From: Streptomyces sp. CGMCC 4.7035
GTDB lineage: Bacteria > Actinomycetota > Actinomycetes > Streptomycetales > Streptomycetaceae
DNA: 64,000 nt
NCBI RefSeq assembly: GCF_031583065.1
Contig: NZ_CP134053.1
Location: 2,542,001 to 2,606,000, forward strand
Direction: 5' to 3'
The first letter of the stretch is position 1. Each line of letters begins with the position of its first letter. A program made the translations under genes and the position numbers. Under the pieces are notes generated by a model. The model did no database searches. It saw only the letters and a program-made list of their open reading frames with translations, and had not been told where the DNA came from. Below, piece after piece: positions 1 through 8,203 of the stretch.

Positions 1-108
1 GGGCGCCTCATCGCCGACCAGCGCGGCGATGAGGCGGCAGTAGGGAACCCCGTCCGGGCAGGGCGTGAATCCGTCGGTGAGGACGACTGGGGCGACCGTC
101 CGCCGGGG
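1..108 (-). pseudogene. Possible VWA-domain C-terminal fragment (window edge)
   Basis: Read on the minus strand, this edge stretch keeps one open frame containing the peptide VVLTDGFTPCPDGVPY followed by CRLIAALVGDEAP. The pattern hydrophobic strand - TDG - TPxPD - strand resembles the last strands of the VWA-like fold found in bacterial metallopeptidase-like/VWA proteins. The frame has no start codon, and its upstream side runs straight into the stop of the next gene, so an N-terminal part is missing. It is either a decayed remnant or a chance open frame; the family match is from memory. Confidence 0.25.
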
Positions 109-109
109 A

Positions 110-958
110 CTACTTGTTCTTGCTCGTGGCGTTGGCGGCCGGCTCTCCTGGTTCCTTGGTGGCGCGGTCGGCCTTGTTCTTCTCGCCCGGCTCACCCGCC
201 TGGCCTGCCTTGCCTGCTTCACCCGCCTTGCCCGGCTTGGCCGTCTCGGCCGCCTCTGTCCGCGCCAACTGGTCGGCACAGTAGACGGCGACCTTCTCCT
301 CGCCGCCGGCGGCCGCGATGAGCCGCTGCCAGGCCGTCGCTTCCAGCGCCTTGCCCTGGTTCCTGACGGACTCGTAGGCGCGGCAGTGGGCCTCGATGTC
401 CTTGGCCGTGAGCGGACGGTCCGCGGCGGTGGAGGTGCGGGGTGCGCCGGGCCGCGTCCGGGCCGACTCCGCGGCCGAGCCTTCCGGGGCGCTCGGCGAC
501 GGGTGCGCTCGTGTGCGGCTGTCGTCGTTCGCGTCGTCGGCAGGACCGTACGAGCCCATGGCCGCGACCGCGACGCCGCCCAGGGTCAGGCTCGCGACGA
601 ACACGGCGATCGTGGCCTTCACCGAACGCCGTGCCCGGGCACGGTCGTTCGGCCGCCAGTCGTCCCGCCGCCGGGTCCGTGCCCCGTCGTGCAGTCCCGC
701 GTCACGGGCGGCGCGGAACGCGGCCGTCGCCCGCTGCTCGGCCTCCGCGGTGACGGGATGGTCGAGCAGTGCGCGGGCGAGCAGCGACTCCGTCGCCGCT
801 CCCTCTCCTTCGCCGTCGGTGATGTGCACGCGACTGCCGGGGGGCGTGCGCCGACGGACGAACGTTCTGCCGTCGCTCTCTCGATCACCCATGCCCGTGT
901 CCATCTCTGTCCGACGGCGGTTCAGTCCGTTGTCGTTTCTGTCGCCGTTACTGTTCAT
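110..958 (-). CDS. Single-pass membrane protein coupled to ECF sigma factor; putative anti-sigma factor
   Basis: This is a 282-residue protein with an N-terminal cytoplasmic region of about 110 residues rich in Arg and Asp, one membrane segment near residues 113-135 (ATIAVFVASLTLGGVAVAAM), then an extracytoplasmic part. The C-terminus is a low-complexity collagen-like tail (repeats such as GKAGEAGKAGQAGEPG) ending in Lys-rich residues. The start ATG overlaps the stop of the upstream sigma-factor gene as ATGA, so the two are translationally coupled. Position and topology fit an anti-sigma or sigma-associated membrane protein. No HxxxCxxC zinc anti-sigma motif is visible, so the role is inferred from context only. 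Confidence 0.75.
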   Translation of the reverse strand: MNSNGDRNDNGLNRRRTEMDTGMGDRESDGRTFVRRRTPPGSRVHITDGEGEGAATESLLARALLDHPVTAEAEQRATAAFRAARDAGLHDGARTRRRDDWRPNDRARARRSVKATIAVFVASLTLGGVAVAAMGSYGPADDANDDSRTRAHPSPSAPEGSAAESARTRPGAPRTSTAADRPLTAKDIEAHCRAYESVRNQGKALEATAWQRLIAAAGGEEKVAVYCADQLARTEAAETAKPGKAGEAGKAGQAGEPGEKNKADRATKEPGEPAANATSKNK

Positions 959-1653
959 TTCGACTGCCCCAGCGCGCGGCGATCCTCATCTGTCACACCG
1001 GCGGCCCCGAGCCGGCGTGCGAGGCGCTTCAGTCCCCGGTACGCGGCGGTGCGCACCGCACCGGGCCGCTTGCCCAGCACACGGGCGGCGGCGGGGCCCT
1101 CGAGGCCGACGACGACGCGCAGCAGCACGGCCTCGGCCTGGTCGCGGGGCAGGGATCTGATCAGCGCCAGCGCCTGCTCGGTGGAGATGGACTCCAGGGC
1201 CTGGTCGTGGGTGCTGTGCGGGCCGGGCAGTTCGAGTACGTCCTGCTCCAGCGTGACGGGCCGGGGGCGCACGCGCCGACGGCGCAGATGGTCGAGGGCC
1301 CGGTGCCGGGCGATGGTCGCCGTCCAGCCCCGGAAGCCGGCCCCGTCCCCCTTGAACCGTCCGAGATCCCGGGCGATCTCCAGCCAGGCGTCCGAGGTCA
1401 CGTCCTCGGCGTCGTCCCCGACGAGGCCGCGCACATAACCGAGCAGTCCGGGCTGCACGATCCGGTACGCGACCGCGAAGGCCGCCTCGTCACCGTCCTG
1501 GGCCCGCGCGACGGCCGCGCCCAACTCCTCGTCGCGCGCGTGTACGCGCCGGGATTCCCCTCCTTGGCCCAAAACTGTCCTCGTTCGCACCGGATCCGCA
1601 GCAAGTCCGCACTGTGCGACACGCTTTCGACGTGTCGACGTTCCCACAGGCAT
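955..1653 (-). CDS. ECF-type RNA polymerase sigma factor
   Basis: A group 4 sigma factor of about 200-230 residues. Sigma region 2 is visible as DDAEDVTSDAWLEIARDL and GWTATIARHRALDHLRRR. Region 4 is a helix-turn-helix around LPRDQAEAVLLRVVVGLEGPAAARVLGKRPGAVRTAAYRGLKRLAR. The last gene codons overlap the start of the coupled membrane protein. The extreme N-terminus is uncertain: the ATG given has a weak ribosome-binding site, GTG at 1590 is an alternative, and clear sigma homology starts only around residue 45. It likely directs an extracytoplasmic stress regulon together with its coupled membrane partner. Confidence 0.88.
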   Translation of the reverse strand: MPVGTSTRRKRVAQCGLAADPVRTRTVLGQGGESRRVHARDEELGAAVARAQDGDEAAFAVAYRIVQPGLLGYVRGLVGDDAEDVTSDAWLEIARDLGRFKGDGAGFRGWTATIARHRALDHLRRRRVRPRPVTLEQDVLELPGPHSTHDQALESISTEQALALIRSLPRDQAEAVLLRVVVGLEGPAAARVLGKRPGAVRTAAYRGLKRLARRLGAAGVTDEDRRALGQSK

Positions 1654-1698
1654 CAGCGCCAGGACTCACAGATGTGTCACAGCTCGTCACAGTCCTCC

Positions 1699-2697
1699 TC
1701 AGCCACGGATCGCCGTCACCTCCGGCGGAAGCGTGACGGTTCCCGCGAGCTGCCCCTCGTTGTGCTCCGATACGTCCTGGCTGTAGCGGATGGTCTGCCC
1801 GCCGTAGGGGATGCCGAAGGAGCACCGGAAGGTGTGCGACGTGATCCGGTACGTCGAGGCGTCGAGGACGAGCGACTCCTCGGCGCGCTCCACGGTGATC
1901 TGGCTCTCGGAGGCCGTGACGCCCGCCGCGCGCAGCTTCTCCAGGGTCGGACTCAGCTCGCGGGCGGCCTTCTTGACGACGTTCCGCTCGCGCGCCGAGG
2001 ACAGTGAGGCCGACGCCGTACGGATGCGCAGTTCCACCTTGGCACCGGACCGGACCAGCGAGATGCCGTCGCCCGACGCCGGGTTGGCGGCGTACGTACG
2101 GAACGCTTCGAGCGCGGCGACCGGGTCCTCCACCTTGTTCGCGAACTCGGGTTCGGAAAGGGGCCCGTGCTTCCAGTCCGCGCCGGCGCCGCCCTCCTTG
2201 ACGTACGCGGTCCCGTCGGCGACGTAGAGTTCCTCGGGCTTGCCGACTCCCTTGCTGTAGCTGGTCCCGGTGGAGTGGAGTGCCCAGGTCTTCCCCGTGG
2301 TACGACGCACCGTGGCCGTGTAGGTGGCGGCGCTCTGCTGCCCTCGTGTGGTCAGCCCTTCGCGCCCCTTCACCGCGAAGGTCCAGCCCTTGGCGCCCGA
2401 CATGGCCTCCTCGGCCCGGGCGAGGAACTCCTCGGCGGTCCGGGGCCTGGCGGGTGCGGCGTGTTCGCTCCGCCCGTCTTTCTGGGCGGCGGCCTTGGAC
2501 CGTGCCGGCTTCGCCGGCTGTGCCGAGTCCGCGCCCGTGTCCCCGGAACACCCGGTCAGCGCCGCGAAGAGAAGCGGCACGAGCGGGGCGGTCAGGGCTA
2601 TGGGGAGCCGGTTGCGGCCGGTGACGTGGGCGGTGAAGGCCGTCGCGTACGACCGGATCTCGCCCGCGCGCGGCACGCGCTCGTCCACTTCGCCCAT
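1699..2697 (-). CDS. Lipoprotein, LppX/LprG-like fold candidate
   Basis: A secreted lipoprotein of about 332 residues. The N-terminus has Arg residues, a hydrophobic segment (LPIALTAPLVPLLFAALTGC) and the lipobox L-T-G-C, so Cys should be lipidated. The mature part starts with an Ala/Lys/Pro linker, then a domain with the sequence FLARAEEAMSGAKGWTFAVKG and long beta-strand-like stretches, typical of actinobacterial lipoproteins annotated as hypothetical or LppX-like. The ATG at 2697 is preferred to upstream in-frame codons because an AAGGGGA Shine-Dalgarno lies 8 bases before it. The function is unknown. It may belong to the regulon of the adjacent sigma factor, but it has its own upstream region. 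Confidence 0.8.
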   Translation of the reverse strand: MGEVDERVPRAGEIRSYATAFTAHVTGRNRLPIALTAPLVPLLFAALTGCSGDTGADSAQPAKPARSKAAAQKDGRSEHAAPARPRTAEEFLARAEEAMSGAKGWTFAVKGREGLTTRGQQSAATYTATVRRTTGKTWALHSTGTSYSKGVGKPEELYVADGTAYVKEGGAGADWKHGPLSEPEFANKVEDPVAALEAFRTYAANPASGDGISLVRSGAKVELRIRTASASLSSARERNVVKKAARELSPTLEKLRAAGVTASESQITVERAEESLVLDASTYRITSHTFRCSFGIPYGGQTIRYSQDVSEHNEGQLAGTVTLPPEVTAIRG

Positions 2698-2922
2698 GAG
2701 AGTGTTCCCCTTCGCTCGGTCCGGGAGAACATCCAGTCCGGTTCCCCCGGTTGACCAAGCGGATGCCGTCTCAGAAACATCACCGGTCACAAACGTGTTG
2801 CTCGCCCGCCGGCGATCATGTCGAAGCGCGGGCGCCCGCTCGGGGCTGTGGGGCGGCGGCCCGGTGTCGTGCGCGGCCGCAGGCGTGGCTCTCCTGGTGC
2901 GCTTGATACAGCGGTGACTTTT

Positions 2923-2975
2923 TCACAGGTATTTGTTACCTGCCTCTTATCGGGTGCATCGCATAATCACAGGTA
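2923..2975. promoter_or_regulatory. Operator-like inverted repeat in divergent intergenic region
   Basis: The 324-base region between the lipoprotein (minus) and the small membrane protein (plus) holds CAGGTA-N5-TACCTG (2926-2942), a perfect 6-bp inverted repeat. A further copy of TCACAGGTA lies at 2967-2975, repeating 2923-2931 at 44-base spacing. A -10-like CATAAT lies at 2962-2967. The arrangement suggests binding of a dimeric repressor or activator near a promoter of the plus-strand gene; the regulator is unknown. Confidence 0.35.
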
Positions 2976-3021
2976 GGGATGGGTCGAGGATCTCGGGAGC
3001 GGTAGCCGAGAGGAGCGAGCC

Positions 3022-3732
3022 ATGATGCACGATCCAGACGAGCGACGAGACGGCGGGCAACCGCATGAGCGGCCCGTCGACAGTGCACCCGCGATGCCGG
3101 GCGGGACCGGGCCGGCGGGCTCGGACCGGGAGGTCGTCTCGGGCCCGGGTGGACCGGGACGGTCGGACGGGCGGGGGCGGTCCCCGCGTGGCCTGTGGCG
3201 GCGGCGATCCGCACGGGCGCGAGCCGTGACCGCCGGCGCCACGGTCGTCGTACTGGCCCTCGGCGGCACCGTCGCCTACGCCGCGACTTCGGGCGACTCC
3301 GCCCGCGACGCCGTCACGGGGGCCGCGGCATCCGCGTCGCCGTCTCCTGGTGGGCCCTGCGACTGGCACGACCACGGCATGTGGTTGGGCCTTATCGGTG
3401 ACGCCGTGCACGGCGAGGCGACCGTGAAGGACCGTGACACCGGCAAGTGGGTCGAGAGAATCCTGCAGCGGGGCACGGTCCAGAAGGTGGACGGCGACAA
3501 GGTCACCGTCAAGAGCGAGGACGGAACCTCGTGGACCTGGACGGTGGGGTCGGACACCACCGTGTATGGGAACGGCACATCGGGCTCGGGGGCCGATGAG
3601 CTGAAGAAGGGAGAGACGGCCTGGCTCGTCGGCACGCGCTCCGACGACGGCACCAGGACCGCGATGCTCGCCGTGTCGGGCACCGCGCAGGACATGGGCC
3701 CGGGCGACTGGCAAGGTGCCTTCCTGGGCTAG
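3022..3732 (+). CDS. Membrane-anchored DUF5666-like protein
   Basis: A 236-residue protein. A charged, Pro/Gly-rich cytoplasmic N-terminus of about 65 residues is followed by one membrane segment (AVTAGATVVVLALGGTVAYAAT) and an extracellular domain. The C-terminal part reads RGTVQKVDGDKVTVKSEDGTSWTWTV then DTTVYGNG, the short beta-strand pattern of DUF5666/OB-like domains (a 'generic effect of DNA/ion binding' family with no known reaction). The ribosome-binding site GAGGAGCG precedes the ATG. It stands alone between the lipoprotein and the kinase repeat region. Confidence 0.8.
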   Translation: MMHDPDERRDGGQPHERPVDSAPAMPGGTGPAGSDREVVSGPGGPGRSDGRGRSPRGLWRRRSARARAVTAGATVVVLALGGTVAYAATSGDSARDAVTGAAASASPSPGGPCDWHDHGMWLGLIGDAVHGEATVKDRDTGKWVERILQRGTVQKVDGDKVTVKSEDGTSWTWTVGSDTTVYGNGTSGSGADELKKGETAWLVGTRSDDGTRTAMLAVSGTAQDMGPGDWQGAFLG

Positions 3733-3871
3733 GGCCCGCGGGGCTGGGGAGATCACAGCCCGTCGCCTCCCCCCGGCCCCGCGCGCAGCGGTGCGACGAC
3801 GTGACGGGTCCGGGCAGCCCGCGTGGCGGAGCGGCAGCCGCGCGGGCGGCCCGCTGTCGACGGCGAAAACC

Positions 3872-4172
3872 ACCGGCTCGCGCCGGCGGCGGCCCGCTCG
3901 TGCGGGGTGGTGATGGTGGCGACGGAGGCAGCTACGGGCTTGTGTCGGCGGCGGCCCGCTCGTGTGTGGTGGCGACGGCGGCAACGACCGGCTTGTGTCG
4001 GCGGCGGCTCGGTTGTGTGGGGCGGCGACGGTGGCGGCCCCGGAAATTACCAACTCGCCCGAACAGCGCCCCGGCAGTGCTGCGCGGTGACGGTGGCGGC
4101 CGCGGAAACTACCGGCTCGCGTCGGCAGCGACCCGGCCGAATGGAACCGCGACGGTGATGGCCGTCCTGCCC
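3872..4172. repeat. Degenerate 62-bp tandem repeats running into the kinase 3' end
   Basis: Five diverged units begin with versions of ACCGGCTCGCGTCGGC at 3872, 3934, 3987, 4049 and 4111. The spacing is 62 bases except one of 53. Units share later blocks such as GGCGACGGTGGCGGC and GGAAACT. The last unit (4111-4172) overlaps the stop codon and last about 20 codons of the histidine kinase, so the array looks like an expanded and decayed copy of that gene's 3' end. A weaker unit may precede at about 3804. No gene is seen in 3733-4108 otherwise. Confidence 0.65.
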
Positions 4173-5557
4173 GGTTCGCTGCTCAGTTCGACCGAGCCGC
4201 CGTGTGCCGCCACGAGCGAGCGCGCGACCGCCAGGCCCAGCCCGCTACCGCCCCGGTCACGGCTGCGGGCCTTGTCGACGCGGTAGAAGCGGTCGAAGAC
4301 GCGTTCCTGGTCGGCGGCCGGTATGCCCGGTCCCGCGTCGGTGACCCGTACCAGCGCCGTGTCCCCGGAGCGGGAGACCTCCACGGACACCGGCGTCCCG
4401 GTCGGCGTGTGCACGGCCGCGTTGGTGAGCAGGTTGTCCAGCACCTGACGGACGCGTACGGGGTCGAGGCGCAACCTCAGTGGGCTGGGGCCGCACGTCA
4501 CCGTCAGCGGGTGGTCCGAGTGGGCCGCGCGGAACGCGTCGGCCGCCTGGCGCACCAACTCCACCAGGTCGGCGTCCTCCAGCCGCAGCGACGCGTCCAC
4601 CTCCGCGGCGTCCAGGCGGGCGAGGAGCAGCAGGTCGTCCAGGAGTACTCCCATGCGGGCGGCCTCGGCGCGCAGCCGGGCCAGGTGCTTGTCACGTTCC
4701 TCAGGGGCATTGGCGGCCGCGTACTGGAACAGGTCCGCGTAGCCCCGCACCGACATCAGGGGCGTGCGCAGCTCATGCGAGGCGTCCGCGACGAAGCGAC
4801 GCAGCCGCTGTTCGGCCTCCGCGCGGACGGCCAGCGAGTCGTCAATGTGTTCGAGCATGGTGTTGAAAGCGGTGCGCAGTTCCTCGACCTCCGGGCCACC
4901 GCCCGGTCCGTCCGCGCGCAGCGGCAGCCGCGCCGCCGACTCGGTCAGGTCGTGCGAGGCGATGCCATGGGCCGTGTGCGCCATGTCGCTCAGCGGCTTC
5001 AGGCCGCGCCGCAGCATCCTGCGCCCGAAGACGACGAGCGCCAGCAGCGCGAGGGCGAACGCGACCACCTGGACCGTGATCAGCTGCCGCACGGTGGCCT
5101 GGATGTCCGTCATGGGCGCTGCACTGACCAGCACCACTCCGGGCTCGACCTCGCAGGCGCGCAGCCGGTAGGTTCCCTCCCCGTCGATCCGCGCCGTGCT
5201 CAGGATCTCCGTGTCCGAGTGCTCCATCGACCTGGCGAGGGCGGTGAACTCGGCGGTGTCGGCGGGCACGTCGGCGGGGCTGCGCAGCACGGGCGTGCCG
5301 CCCGACACGTCGTACACGGCGGTGTACCAGCCGTAGTAAGGCTGCCGCTTGACTGTGCCGTGCAGCAGGGCGTCCTTGGTCTGAAGGACCTGGACGAGCT
5401 TGAGCTGGTCGCCCAGCTGGCGTTCCAGATAGTCCCGCATGTACGTCGTCAGCGCCGTGCCGACGACGGCGAACACCACCAGTGACAGCAAGCCGAGACC
5501 CAGGGCCAGCCGGGTGCCCAGGCGCAGTCCGCGGTACGCCCGCAGCGGCCCCGCCAT
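4109..5557 (-). CDS. Two-component sensor histidine kinase
   Basis: An approximately 482-residue membrane kinase. There is a membrane segment near residues 17-38, an extracytoplasmic sensor region of about 120 residues, a second membrane segment (LITVQVVAFALALLALVVFG), then HAMP. The phosphoacceptor box is ASHELRTPLMSVRGYADL. The ATPase domain has the N-box DNLLTNAAVHTP, G1 DAGPGIP, F-box FDRFYRVD and G2 GSGLGLAV. The ATG at 5557 shares a base with the regulator's TGA (TGATG); a GTG three bases upstream is also possible. Translation is coupled to the response regulator. The last codons lie in a tandem repeat unit. The signal is unknown, but the divergent flavin redox genes are a likely target. 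Confidence 0.93.
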   Translation of the reverse strand: MAGPLRAYRGLRLGTRLALGLGLLSLVVFAVVGTALTTYMRDYLERQLGDQLKLVQVLQTKDALLHGTVKRQPYYGWYTAVYDVSGGTPVLRSPADVPADTAEFTALARSMEHSDTEILSTARIDGEGTYRLRACEVEPGVVLVSAAPMTDIQATVRQLITVQVVAFALALLALVVFGRRMLRRGLKPLSDMAHTAHGIASHDLTESAARLPLRADGPGGGPEVEELRTAFNTMLEHIDDSLAVRAEAEQRLRRFVADASHELRTPLMSVRGYADLFQYAAANAPEERDKHLARLRAEAARMGVLLDDLLLLARLDAAEVDASLRLEDADLVELVRQAADAFRAAHSDHPLTVTCGPSPLRLRLDPVRVRQVLDNLLTNAAVHTPTGTPVSVEVSRSGDTALVRVTDAGPGIPAADQERVFDRFYRVDKARSRDRGGSGLGLAVARSLVAAHGGSVELSSEPGRTAITVAVPFGRVAADASR

Positions 5558-6264
5558 CACTCCGGGGCCTGCCGGATCACGTATCCGAAGCCTCGCACGG
5601 TGTGGATCAGCGGCTCGCCGCCCTCGTCCAGCTTGCGCCGCAGCCGGCTGACGACCAGTTCGACGACGTTGGAGCGGCCCCCGAAGCCGTACTCCCAGAC
5701 GTGGTCGAGGATCTGCGCCTTGGTCAGCACGGTCGGCGACTTGCGCATCAGATAGCGCAGCACCTCGTACTCGGTGGGGGTGAGCGCGAACAGCCGTTCG
5801 CCGCGCCGCACTTCGCGGGTGTCCTCGTCCATCGTCAGGTCCGCCACCCGTAGTACGGACCGCTGAAAGCCGGGCCCGGCGCTGCGGCGCAGCACGGTCC
5901 GCAGGCGGGCCATCAGCTCCTCCACCGCGAACGGCTTGACCAGGTAGTCGTCGCCGCCCCGGGTCAGGCCCGCCACCCGGTCGGCGACGCCGTCGCGCGC
6001 GGTGAGAAACACGACCGGGACCATCGTCCCCGAGCGGCGCAGCCGGTCCAGGACACCGAAGCCGTCCAGGTCGGGCAGCATCAGGTCGAGCACCACGATG
6101 TCCGGACGGAACTCGGCGGCCCGGACCAGCGCCTCCTCCCCGGAGTTCGCGGTGACCGCGTCCCAGCCCTCGTACCGGGCGACCGTCGCGACGAGATCGG
6201 CGATGGGCGGATCGTCGTCCACGACGAGGAGCCGTACTTTGTCCACCCGCTCATAGTGCGTCAC
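5557..6264 (-). CDS. OmpR/PhoB-family response regulator
   Basis: The receiver domain begins LLVVDDDPPIADLV, with the phosphoacceptor Asp in DIVVLDLMLPDLDG, the Thr in FLTARD and the Lys in YLVKPF. The C-terminal winged-helix DNA-binding domain includes LTPTEYEVLRYLM and RSNVVELVVSRLRRKLD and ends with HTVRGFGYVIR. It is the first gene of the regulator/kinase operon and is divergent from the ferric-reductase-like gene. The start is not certain: GTG codons at 6291, 6264 and 6246 are in frame and none has a strong ribosome-binding site. The roughly 135-base gap to the divergent gene contains an AT-rich palindrome TATCGATA at 6304-6311, a candidate operator. Confidence 0.93.
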   Translation of the reverse strand: MTHYERVDKVRLLVVDDDPPIADLVATVARYEGWDAVTANSGEEALVRAAEFRPDIVVLDLMLPDLDGFGVLDRLRRSGTMVPVVFLTARDGVADRVAGLTRGGDDYLVKPFAVEELMARLRTVLRRSAGPGFQRSVLRVADLTMDEDTREVRRGERLFALTPTEYEVLRYLMRKSPTVLTKAQILDHVWEYGFGGRSNVVELVVSRLRRKLDEGGEPLIHTVRGFGYVIRQAPE

Positions 6265-6398
6265 GCGACCGGCGGTGCCGGACCCGCCCACCCCCGGGAT
6301 ACATATCGATAAGCATTTGAAAGTGACCCGACAGGAAAACGACAGCTCCGGCCAGCCAAGCTCGGTGTCCCAGGAACCCGATCCAGGAGTTGCCCTCC

Positions 6399-7736
6399 GT
6401 GACGACCGTCCAATCGCCTCCTGCGCCCCCCACGGCGATACGTCCCCAGGTGGTGGCCCGCACGGGCCTGTACGCCGTACTGGCCGCGAACGCGGCCGCC
6501 GTGACCGTCTTCTTCGTCCAGGCCGGCTTCGCCTCCAACGCCCTCGTCGTGCTGGGGCGGCTGGCCGGACTCTACGGCGCGCTCCTGATGGCCTTCCAAC
6601 TGCTGCTGGTGGCCCGGCTGCCGTGGCTCGACCGCCGGATCGGCATGGACCGGCTGACCTCCTGGCACCGCTGGCTCGGCTTCGGCCTGCTGTGGACGCT
6701 GCTGGGGCACGTGGTGTTCATCGTCCTCGGCTACGCGCAGTCGTCGTCCATGGACCCGCTGAACGAGCTGCTGGACCTCGCCGAGACGGTCGAGGGCGTG
6801 CTACGGGCCGTCGTCGCGCTGGGGCTGATCGTGGTGGTCGGCGCGGCGTCGGCGCGCTGGGCCCGGCGCCGGATGGCGTACGAGACGTGGCACTTCGTCC
6901 ACCTCTACACCTACGTGGCCGTGGTGCTGGCGTTCACGCACCAGGTCGCGGTGGGCACGACCTTCACCGCCTCCTCGGCGGCCACCGCGTACTGGTGGAC
7001 TCTGTGGGGTGTGGCGCTCGGCGCCGTGTTCCTGGGCCGGCTGGTGCTCCCGCTGTGGTGCAACCTGCGCCACCGGCTGCGCGTCTCGGCCGTCGTACCC
7101 GAGTCCGACAACGTCGTCTCCGTCTACATCACCGGCCGTGACCTGGACCGGCTGCCCGCGCGGGCGGGCCAGTTCTTCCTCTGGCGGTTCCTCACCAGGG
7201 ACCGCTGGTGGCAGGCCAACCCGTTCTCCCTGTCGGCCGCGCCCGACGGCAGGACACTGCGGCTGACCGCGAAGGCGGCCGGTGACGGCACCGCCGCCCT
7301 GCGCCACCTGAAGCCGGGCACGCGTGTCTTCGCCGAGGGCCCGTACGGCGCCTTCACGACGCTGCACCGGACCCGCCCGGACGCCCTGCTCATCGCCGGC
7401 GGCGTCGGTATCACCCCGATCCGGGCGCTCCTGGAGGAACTGCACGGCCACGCCGTCCTCATCTACCGGGTGGCCACCGACCGGGACGCGGTGCTCCACG
7501 ACGAACTGCGGGAACTTGCCCACGCCAAGGGTGCCGAGCTGTACCTGGTCACCGGCCCGGCGGTGCCGGACAGGCTGGCGCCGCGCGAACTCGCCCGGCT
7601 CGTGCCGGACGTGGCCGACCGGGACGTGTACGTCTGCGGGCCGCCCGGCATGACGAGTGCGGTGCTCGGCAGCCTGCGCGAGCTGGGCGTGCCCAAGCCG
7701 CAGATCCACTTCGAACGCTTCAGCCTGGCCGGATGA
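6399..7736 (+). CDS. Ferric-reductase-like transmembrane protein with FAD/NAD(P)H domains
   Basis: An approximately 445-residue membrane oxidoreductase. The N-terminal half has about six membrane helices with histidine pairs 13-14 residues apart (HRWLGFGLLWTLLGH, and HLYTYVAVVLAFTH), the bis-heme pattern of ferric reductase/NOX domains. The C-terminal half is a cytosolic ferredoxin-reductase module: FAD-binding ANPFSLSAAP, NAD-binding IAGGVGITPIRALLEEL and the terminal YVCGPPGM. GTG at 6399 is preferred because AGGAG lies 9 bases before it; an in-frame TTG at 6390 overlaps that site. It would take electrons from NAD(P)H across the membrane, probably to the FMN-binding protein encoded next. 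Confidence 0.93.
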   Translation: MTTVQSPPAPPTAIRPQVVARTGLYAVLAANAAAVTVFFVQAGFASNALVVLGRLAGLYGALLMAFQLLLVARLPWLDRRIGMDRLTSWHRWLGFGLLWTLLGHVVFIVLGYAQSSSMDPLNELLDLAETVEGVLRAVVALGLIVVVGAASARWARRRMAYETWHFVHLYTYVAVVLAFTHQVAVGTTFTASSAATAYWWTLWGVALGAVFLGRLVLPLWCNLRHRLRVSAVVPESDNVVSVYITGRDLDRLPARAGQFFLWRFLTRDRWWQANPFSLSAAPDGRTLRLTAKAAGDGTAALRHLKPGTRVFAEGPYGAFTTLHRTRPDALLIAGGVGITPIRALLEELHGHAVLIYRVATDRDAVLHDELRELAHAKGAELYLVTGPAVPDRLAPRELARLVPDVADRDVYVCGPPGMTSAVLGSLRELGVPKPQIHFERFSLAG

Positions 7737-7746
7737 GGGGAACACC

Positions 7747-8202
7747 GTGAAGCGAGCACTGCCTGCCCTCGTCCTGACCGTCGCGGGCCTGATCCCCGTC
7801 TGGCGCTACGAGCCGTCGCACGACACCACGTCGACCACCGAGGTCGCCGAGCCGGCCACCTCCTCGACGCCGGCCCCGTCCTCCTCGTCGTCGTCCTCCT
7901 CCTCGTCCTCCTCCTCGTCCTCCGGTTCGAAGGCCGACTCGCCCCGGGCCGTGGCGGGCTCGACCGTCGCCACCGACAAGGGCGACGTGCAGGTGGAGGT
8001 CACCTTCGTGGGCGCGCGGATCACGGCCGTCCGGATGCTCAAGCAGCCGAACCACCCGCAGACCACGAACGCCGTACCCAAGCTGATCGAGGAGACCCTC
8101 CAGGCGCAGACCGCCGACATCGACACGGTCTCCGGCGCCACGGTCACCAGCGAGGGCTACAAGGAGTCGCTGCAGGCCGCCATCGACGCGAAGGGCTCAT
8201 GA
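7747..8202 (+). CDS. Exported FMN-binding domain protein (flavinylation target)
   Basis: An approximately 151-residue protein with an N-terminal hydrophobic signal or anchor (RALPALVLTVAGLIPVW), a Ser-rich linker including a run of about 15 serines, then an FMN_bind domain. The motif DTVSGATVTSEGY matches the Dxx(S/T)GAT-x-(S/T) site whose Thr is covalently flavinylated by ApbE. GTG at 7747 has the ribosome-binding site AGGGGA and begins 10 bases after the reductase stop, so the genes form an operon. Role (inferred): an extracytoplasmic flavoprotein accepting electrons from the ferric-reductase-like partner. The serine run is encoded by a TCC/TCG microsatellite that could vary in length. Confidence 0.9.
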   Translation: MKRALPALVLTVAGLIPVWRYEPSHDTTSTTEVAEPATSSTPAPSSSSSSSSSSSSSSSGSKADSPRAVAGSTVATDKGDVQVEVTFVGARITAVRMLKQPNHPQTTNAVPKLIEETLQAQTADIDTVSGATVTSEGYKESLQAAIDAKGS

Positions 8203-8203
8203 C

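Noticed and set aside
7869..7923. TCC/TCG microsatellite as a possible non-coding repeat or CRISPR-like array
   Set aside because: It encodes the serine linker of the FMN-binding protein; there are no spacers.
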